From NCBI GenBank assembly GCA_023954155.1, contig JAMLIO010000008.1, positions 69,229-133,228 of the forward strand: DNA of 64,000 nucleotides, given 5' to 3'. Numbering within the stretch: position 1 is the stretch's first letter; the number at the start of each line of letters is the position of its first letter. Positions 60,386 through 64,000 of this stretch are shown here, piece after piece. The stretch comes from Pseudobdellovibrionaceae bacterium (GTDB lineage Bacteria; Bdellovibrionota; Bdellovibrionia; Bdellovibrionales; UBA1609). The position numbers were made by a program, and so were the translations under genes. The notes under the pieces are model-generated. The model saw nothing but the letters and a program-made list of their open reading frames with translations, was not told the origin of the DNA and made no database searches.

Positions 60386-60961
60386 ACTATAAACTCCTTA
60401 AAATGTGTTTTAGCACTTACCCTAAAGTCTAATCTAAATTTTACAGCTGACAAGTTGCAAACTCTCATGTCCCTAGTTCTTATTGCAATCTTGTCAGGGT
60501 CTTGTGCCACCGCGCCTAAAGAAGGCGATCCTCGATATTTTAAACCTTATGATACAGAAAACGCCTATAACACTTGGACATCTCCCACAGATCCCAACGT
60601 GACATTGACGCAAAAATTTAAACCTCCTAAAAATCCCAGACACCGTGGAGTGGACCTTGCGGGCAAATCAGGGCAACCCATCTATGCGGCAAGAGCAGGT
60701 ACAGTGGTTTATGCAGGGCAAAAGTTTCAAGGGTATGGGAAAATGCTTTTAGTGGAACATGATTCCTCATGGACCACTTTGTACTCGCATTTAAGTCAGT
60801 TTAAGGTTCGTAGTGGTGACACCGTAAAACAAGGCCAAATCATTGGTTTAATGGGACGTACAGGACGAGCCTCAGGTGTGCATTTACATTTTGAAGTGTA
60901 CTACAACAAGATCCCACAAGACCCTTTAAAAATTGTACCGATGAAATATAAAACCAGATAA
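60362..60961 (+). CDS. LytM/M23-family lipoprotein
   Basis: 199 residues if started at ATG 60362 (AAAGGA upstream). A hydrophobic MSLVLIAILSGSC with lipobox Cys near 48 points to a lipoprotein, and the ATG at 60467 would give only 12 residues before the Cys, so the start is uncertain. The C-terminal LytM domain has HRGVDLAG, SGVHLHFEVYYN (H-x-H), and GYGKMLLVEHD. It either cleaves peptidoglycan or, like EnvC/NlpD, activates amidases. Start overlaps the divergent CHI-like gene. Confidence 0.8.
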   Translation: MIVKLKAHTINSLKCVLALTLKSNLNFTADKLQTLMSLVLIAILSGSCATAPKEGDPRYFKPYDTENAYNTWTSPTDPNVTLTQKFKPPKNPRHRGVDLAGKSGQPIYAARAGTVVYAGQKFQGYGKMLLVEHDSSWTTLYSHLSQFKVRSGDTVKQGQIIGLMGRTGRASGVHLHFEVYYNKIPQDPLKIVPMKYKTR

Positions 60962-61119
60962 GAATTCAAAAATTAAAAAGACCCTGCCCAACGCAAATGG
61001 ACTCAAGTTCTGAAGTTTTACAGTTTTTTTGAAAGAGTCGTCCTCAGGGCCATCACAGTGCAAACCTAGATAGATAAGTCGATCTGCATGCTATGAGCTT
61101 TAAAAATATGATTTAACTT

Positions 61120-61845
61120 TTATCCCGCTAAAATAATGGGATTGTCTTCAGAGTTCACGCGCATAAAATCACTGCGACGTAGACCTAAATTGACAAAGTC
61201 GATCTGAGATTCCAAAGCTTCAAAGGTCTTCATCTGTCTATAGATGTGATTCACCTTTTTTTGTACAAAGCGAAGAATTTGTTTTTTGTATTTGGCTCTA
61301 AGCCCCACAAACTGAATACTAAAAGTTTCACTGTGGTTTTTACCATCTACAATGCTTAATTTTTCTTGCCTTAGAATCACAGCTCTAGAATTAAAAGATT
61401 TTAATTTAAATTTGGAATTAAAAGGAACATGGACCTTCACTTCATCATTAAGTGCCACTTCTCCATAAGGGATTTCCACACGCGCACCCCCTGCGCTAAG
61501 CTGTAAGCATTTGGCATTTAAAACCTTGCCATTATGAATGATCACAATGGGATGGGATTGTAATTCAATACGAATATGAGAACGAATTTGTGCGATCTCT
61601 TTACGAGGGCTGTAATTGTATAAGAAGTTTTCAATAAACTTTTGAGAAAAACAAGTGTACTCCGTAATCTTTTTCCAATTGTCTTCCAGATTAGAACGCA
61701 CATACTGATGTCTGGTGATACTTTTTGATAAGATCATTAACGAAAGTTCAGGATAACTGTAAGGGCCCATCCAGCGCTGCCCACACTTAAGATACCAAAT
61801 CTGACTTAACAAACGTATTTCCTGAGAAGTAAAATATACTTGCAT
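61120..61845 (-). CDS. GYF_2-PilZ domain protein
   Basis: 241 residues. N-terminal WYLKCGQRWMGPYSYPELSLM resembles the GYF_2 (DUF4339) domain; the second half has IRSHIRIEL (R-x-x-x-R) and LQLSAGGARVEIP (x-S-x-x-G), the c-di-GMP-binding PilZ signature. A c-di-GMP-responsive adaptor, fitting the rich c-di-GMP signalling of predatory bacteria. ATG at 61845. Neighbours give no further hint. Confidence 0.8.
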   Translation of the reverse strand: MQVYFTSQEIRLLSQIWYLKCGQRWMGPYSYPELSLMILSKSITRHQYVRSNLEDNWKKITEYTCFSQKFIENFLYNYSPRKEIAQIRSHIRIELQSHPIVIIHNGKVLNAKCLQLSAGGARVEIPYGEVALNDEVKVHVPFNSKFKLKSFNSRAVILRQEKLSIVDGKNHSETFSIQFVGLRAKYKKQILRFVQKKVNHIYRQMKTFEALESQIDFVNLGLRRSDFMRVNSEDNPIILAG

Positions 61846-62058
61846 AAGCTACTGTCCTTAGGGCCTAGGGCTTTTACCCCACCCACTAGACAACTCTTCG
61901 GCAAGACTTCCCTGCGACTTAAGTCCTTGATCTCATTTTGATGCGTTTTAATCTTAAAAGCTCTGCCAATGCAACGCGTCGTCTGCAGGGCTCCTTGTGT
62001 TATGCCCCGACTTTGGCAATCCTAACCTTAAGTCAGGATGAACGATGAGGGGTGTATA

Positions 62059-63030
62059 ATGTCTATTTTGTCCGCTTTATCTATAAAAAAAACTCTATCT
62101 AGTGGCTTTGTTGCCTGTTTACTTAGCGCAACCCTTACGACAGGCGCGTGGGCTGACACTCAGATCGCAGAGCCTGCTCGGGCTAGTTTGGCCACTCCCG
62201 ATTGGTCTTTGATCAACTTACGCTTAGAAGATGTCGCTCAAGATCATATCAATGCCTTTGGGTTTATCATTGATGCCCATGCCGAGATCGACCTTCAAAA
62301 TACAGATTGGGATGCAGGGAATTTGAGTTTTCGCTTTGATGTTCAGTCCTCAGATCTTTTGCTGCTTTCAACACCCAATCCACTCAGCGTTCAGCTTTCT
62401 GGTCAATTCGATGTGAAAACCACTGACCTAGGTGCGGACAAAAAAGTCGACCTGACAGCAGAGGTGTCGCTCAATGGGGATGTGGTTTCTGTTTTACGTC
62501 ATATCAATGAACTCATCGCTGATTGCAGCACTTATGATCTATCAGATATGTTTATGGTTCACTTTTGTGCTTACTCTGAACATGTCGCACAGAACGATGA
62601 TGCTTCCACTTACCAACCTGCTTTAGAATCCTTAAGAGACGCTTTGGTGACTCTAGCACCTAATAATAACAGAGTGCCTTTGATTCCTCCTTTTAATAAT
62701 CAAAAAGGTTGGATGGATGAGTTTTTTAATGTTCTTATAGGAGCTTTAATCACAGGAGATGACACGTCTTCTAGTGTGGTGGCCGAGATTGATCTGTCTA
62801 CACTTTTAAATTTCCCTGCGCAAGGACAAGCGGTTTTAAAAATCAGCAATGGTTCTTTATTGGTATCACTTACGGGTGAAGCGATTCTGTCTGAGGCCGA
62901 GTATTCTTCATATAAAAACACTTTGCAAAGAGGACTACTCTTGCTTCAAGATGGCGATCCAGATTTTATGTCTGAGATTTACCAATACAGCTTTTTAGTT
63001 TTTGGTTTGATTGAAGGGTTTTTAAACTAG
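62059..63030 (+). CDS. Exported protein of unknown function
   Basis: 323 residues from ATG 62059 with GATGAGGGGT upstream (an ATG at 62038 would add seven residues). Signal peptide about 1-33 (AWA-DTQ). The mature part is acidic and strand-rich, with repeats of L-x-V-Q-S/L-S-G type (LSVQLSGQFDVKT, SLNGDVVSVL). One Cys pair (DCSTYD, HFCAYSE). No family recognised. Converges with the partial gene at 63042. Confidence 0.6.
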   Translation: MSILSALSIKKTLSSGFVACLLSATLTTGAWADTQIAEPARASLATPDWSLINLRLEDVAQDHINAFGFIIDAHAEIDLQNTDWDAGNLSFRFDVQSSDLLLLSTPNPLSVQLSGQFDVKTTDLGADKKVDLTAEVSLNGDVVSVLRHINELIADCSTYDLSDMFMVHFCAYSEHVAQNDDASTYQPALESLRDALVTLAPNNNRVPLIPPFNNQKGWMDEFFNVLIGALITGDDTSSSVVAEIDLSTLLNFPAQGQAVLKISNGSLLVSLTGEAILSEAEYSSYKNTLQRGLLLLQDGDPDFMSEIYQYSFLVFGLIEGFLN

Positions 63031-63041
63031 ATTTAATAAAT

Positions 63042-64000
63042 CTAAAATTCTACTTGTATTGTAAATAAATATCTATTTCGGTTGATTTCAGCAATGGAAG
63101 ATGGTGGCGTGACTCCGCTTCCGTATTTGTAGCTGTTTAACTCGTAGGCCAAAGAAAGTTCGTAGGCCCAAATGTCATTCTGATTTTTCAAAACCAATGC
63201 CGTATGGTAGTCTTTGGCTTTATACTCATCTGTGCTGTCTAAGCCTTTACCGTATATGCCTACCAGTCCCCATTTTCCTAATGTGGATTCGTTGAATATC
63301 CATTCAAATTTTAGAGCACCGATATTGACCTGTTGCCTAAAAGATTCAAGCACAAAAATAGGTGTAGTTCTTTGATATAGGAGCCATCTGCTTTCTTTAA
63401 GATTAGCTCCCACACTCAGATGATCTGAAAGATGCAAATTAAAGCCCAAAGTCAGCTGGCGATCGTATTCACCCACAAGATCAGATTGGGTAAGGTCTTT
63501 GGACTCGGCATTGACAATAAGAATGTATCTATACAGGCCATATACAGAAAACCAGTCCGTAAAGTACTTAGAGGTCCCCACCTCGATTCCCGTGGTTAAA
63601 AGACTGATCTCATCCACGATGCCCATTCCTTTTGCGTTGGAAAATTCTGCCCCATTGATAATTCCTAGAACCAACGACCACTCATACTTATTGACCTCTT
63701 GATTTGAAATTTTAGCGATCTTAGGGGTCTGCTGTGAATCGTATCTTAAAGCTTGGTTTGGCTTTGCCGTAGACGAATCTTTAAAATCATGAGGGTCTGT
63801 CTGTGGAGGATTGAATGTATGCCGTGCTTGAGTATCTATTGGAACTTCTGGAGGAACGACTGAAGGCGAAAGAGGAGCCATCAAGGCGATTTCTTTTTCT
63901 TTTAAAGAGTAAAACGTTTCAATATCTGTAAACCTAAGATTTTTAGCGCTTAAAGAGGACCAAATGCTTGCAGGAGTTTGAGTTAAAACCTCTTCAGACA
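63042..64000 (-). CDS. Outer-membrane-like protein, partial at window edge
   Basis: The frame continues without a stop from 63042 to the window end, so the true start lies beyond 64000. The visible part reads as at least 319 residues; codons upstream of the ATG at 63881 read as sensible protein (FTDIETFYSLKEKEI). The N-terminal visible part is a Pro/Gln-rich linker, and the rest has amphipathic strands (EWSLVLGIINGAEF, VGTSKYFTDWFSVYGLYRYI, LTLGFNLHLSDHLSVGANLKE) ending in YLFTIQVEF with terminal Phe, as in outer-membrane barrels. Family not recognised. Confidence 0.65.
   Translation of the reverse strand, partial: SEEVLTQTPASIWSSLSAKNLRFTDIETFYSLKEKEIALMAPLSPSVVPPEVPIDTQARHTFNPPQTDPHDFKDSSTAKPNQALRYDSQQTPKIAKISNQEVNKYEWSLVLGIINGAEFSNAKGMGIVDEISLLTTGIEVGTSKYFTDWFSVYGLYRYILIVNAESKDLTQSDLVGEYDRQLTLGFNLHLSDHLSVGANLKESRWLLYQRTTPIFVLESFRQQVNIGALKFEWIFNESTLGKWGLVGIYGKGLDSTDEYKAKDYHTALVLKNQNDIWAYELSLAYELNSYKYGSGVTPPSSIAEINRNRYLFTIQVEF

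Overview
The window reads as chromosome from a predatory or gliding-type bacterium of the Bdellovibrionota (Bdellovibrio/Pseudobdellovibrio-like). This is inference. It rests on moderately low GC, many lipoproteins and signal-peptide proteins, a myxobacteria-style TolQ/TolR-AgmX-beta-barrel envelope cluster, paired outer-membrane VWA lipoproteins, and housekeeping operons with delta-proteobacterial gene order. There is no rRNA, CRISPR array, complete prophage or intact insertion sequence. One tRNA (initiator Met) is present.

Layout. (1) 1-11.8 kb, + strand: a tightly coupled envelope-machine operon. It holds the end of an unseen gene (probably TolQ-like), two ExbD/TolR proteins (one lacking the channel Asp), a very long TPR protein, a small exported protein, an AgmX/PglI-tail TonB-like protein, a lipoprotein, an outer-membrane barrel, a second repeat protein and two VWA lipoproteins. 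This resembles the Agl/Glt gliding apparatus. (2) 11.9-21.6 kb, accessory: tRNA-fMet, glutaryl-CoA dehydrogenase, a DODA-type dioxygenase, an exported cold-shock-like protein, a DUF4442 thioesterase-like protein, an MsrB-MsrA fusion, a PadR/HAAS/DUF4097 envelope-stress-like operon, an M15-like peptidase, trhO plus a possible 28-aa membrane protein, and a lipoprotein. (3) 21.6-27.3 kb: ffh-rpsP-khpA-rimM-trmD-SPOUT-rplS-rnhB-yraN, the classical translation/SRP cluster. (4) 27.3-43.4 kb, accessory, mostly - strand: alpha/beta hydrolase, DUF455 ferritin-like protein, RluF-like pseudouridine synthase, SDR, peptide-type ABC binding protein, lipoproteins, a 1330-residue exported protein, a minimal tyrosine recombinase beside a membrane-tethered HTH protein in an AT-rich palindrome-rich spacer, an OMP, and a Cys-rich/Gly-rich secreted protein. 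A candidate small RNA lies at 33.86 kb. (5) 43.5-51.3 kb: leucine-type dehydrogenase, yfgM, bamB, a nucleotidyltransferase/RHH pair behind a palindromic promoter, a thioredoxin-TPR protein and a lipoprotein. (6) 51.5-59.5 kb: yceD-rpmF-fabH-fabD-fabG-acpP-fabF, then rpiB and glyA: fatty-acid synthesis with its usual neighbours, but without plsX. (7) 59.6-64 kb: CHI-like protein, LytM lipoprotein, GYF_2-PilZ protein, an exported protein, and an outer-membrane-like protein cut by the window edge.

The envelope cluster of region 1 is the best candidate for a biologically exciting system: a proton-driven inner-membrane motor coupled through periplasmic TPR and TonB-like proteins to an outer-membrane barrel and surface VWA lipoproteins. 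Smaller candidates are the orphan small RNA, the palindrome-controlled nucleotidyltransferase/RHH pair whose message looks leaderless, the exported cold-shock-like protein, and two independent duplications of gene 3' ends.
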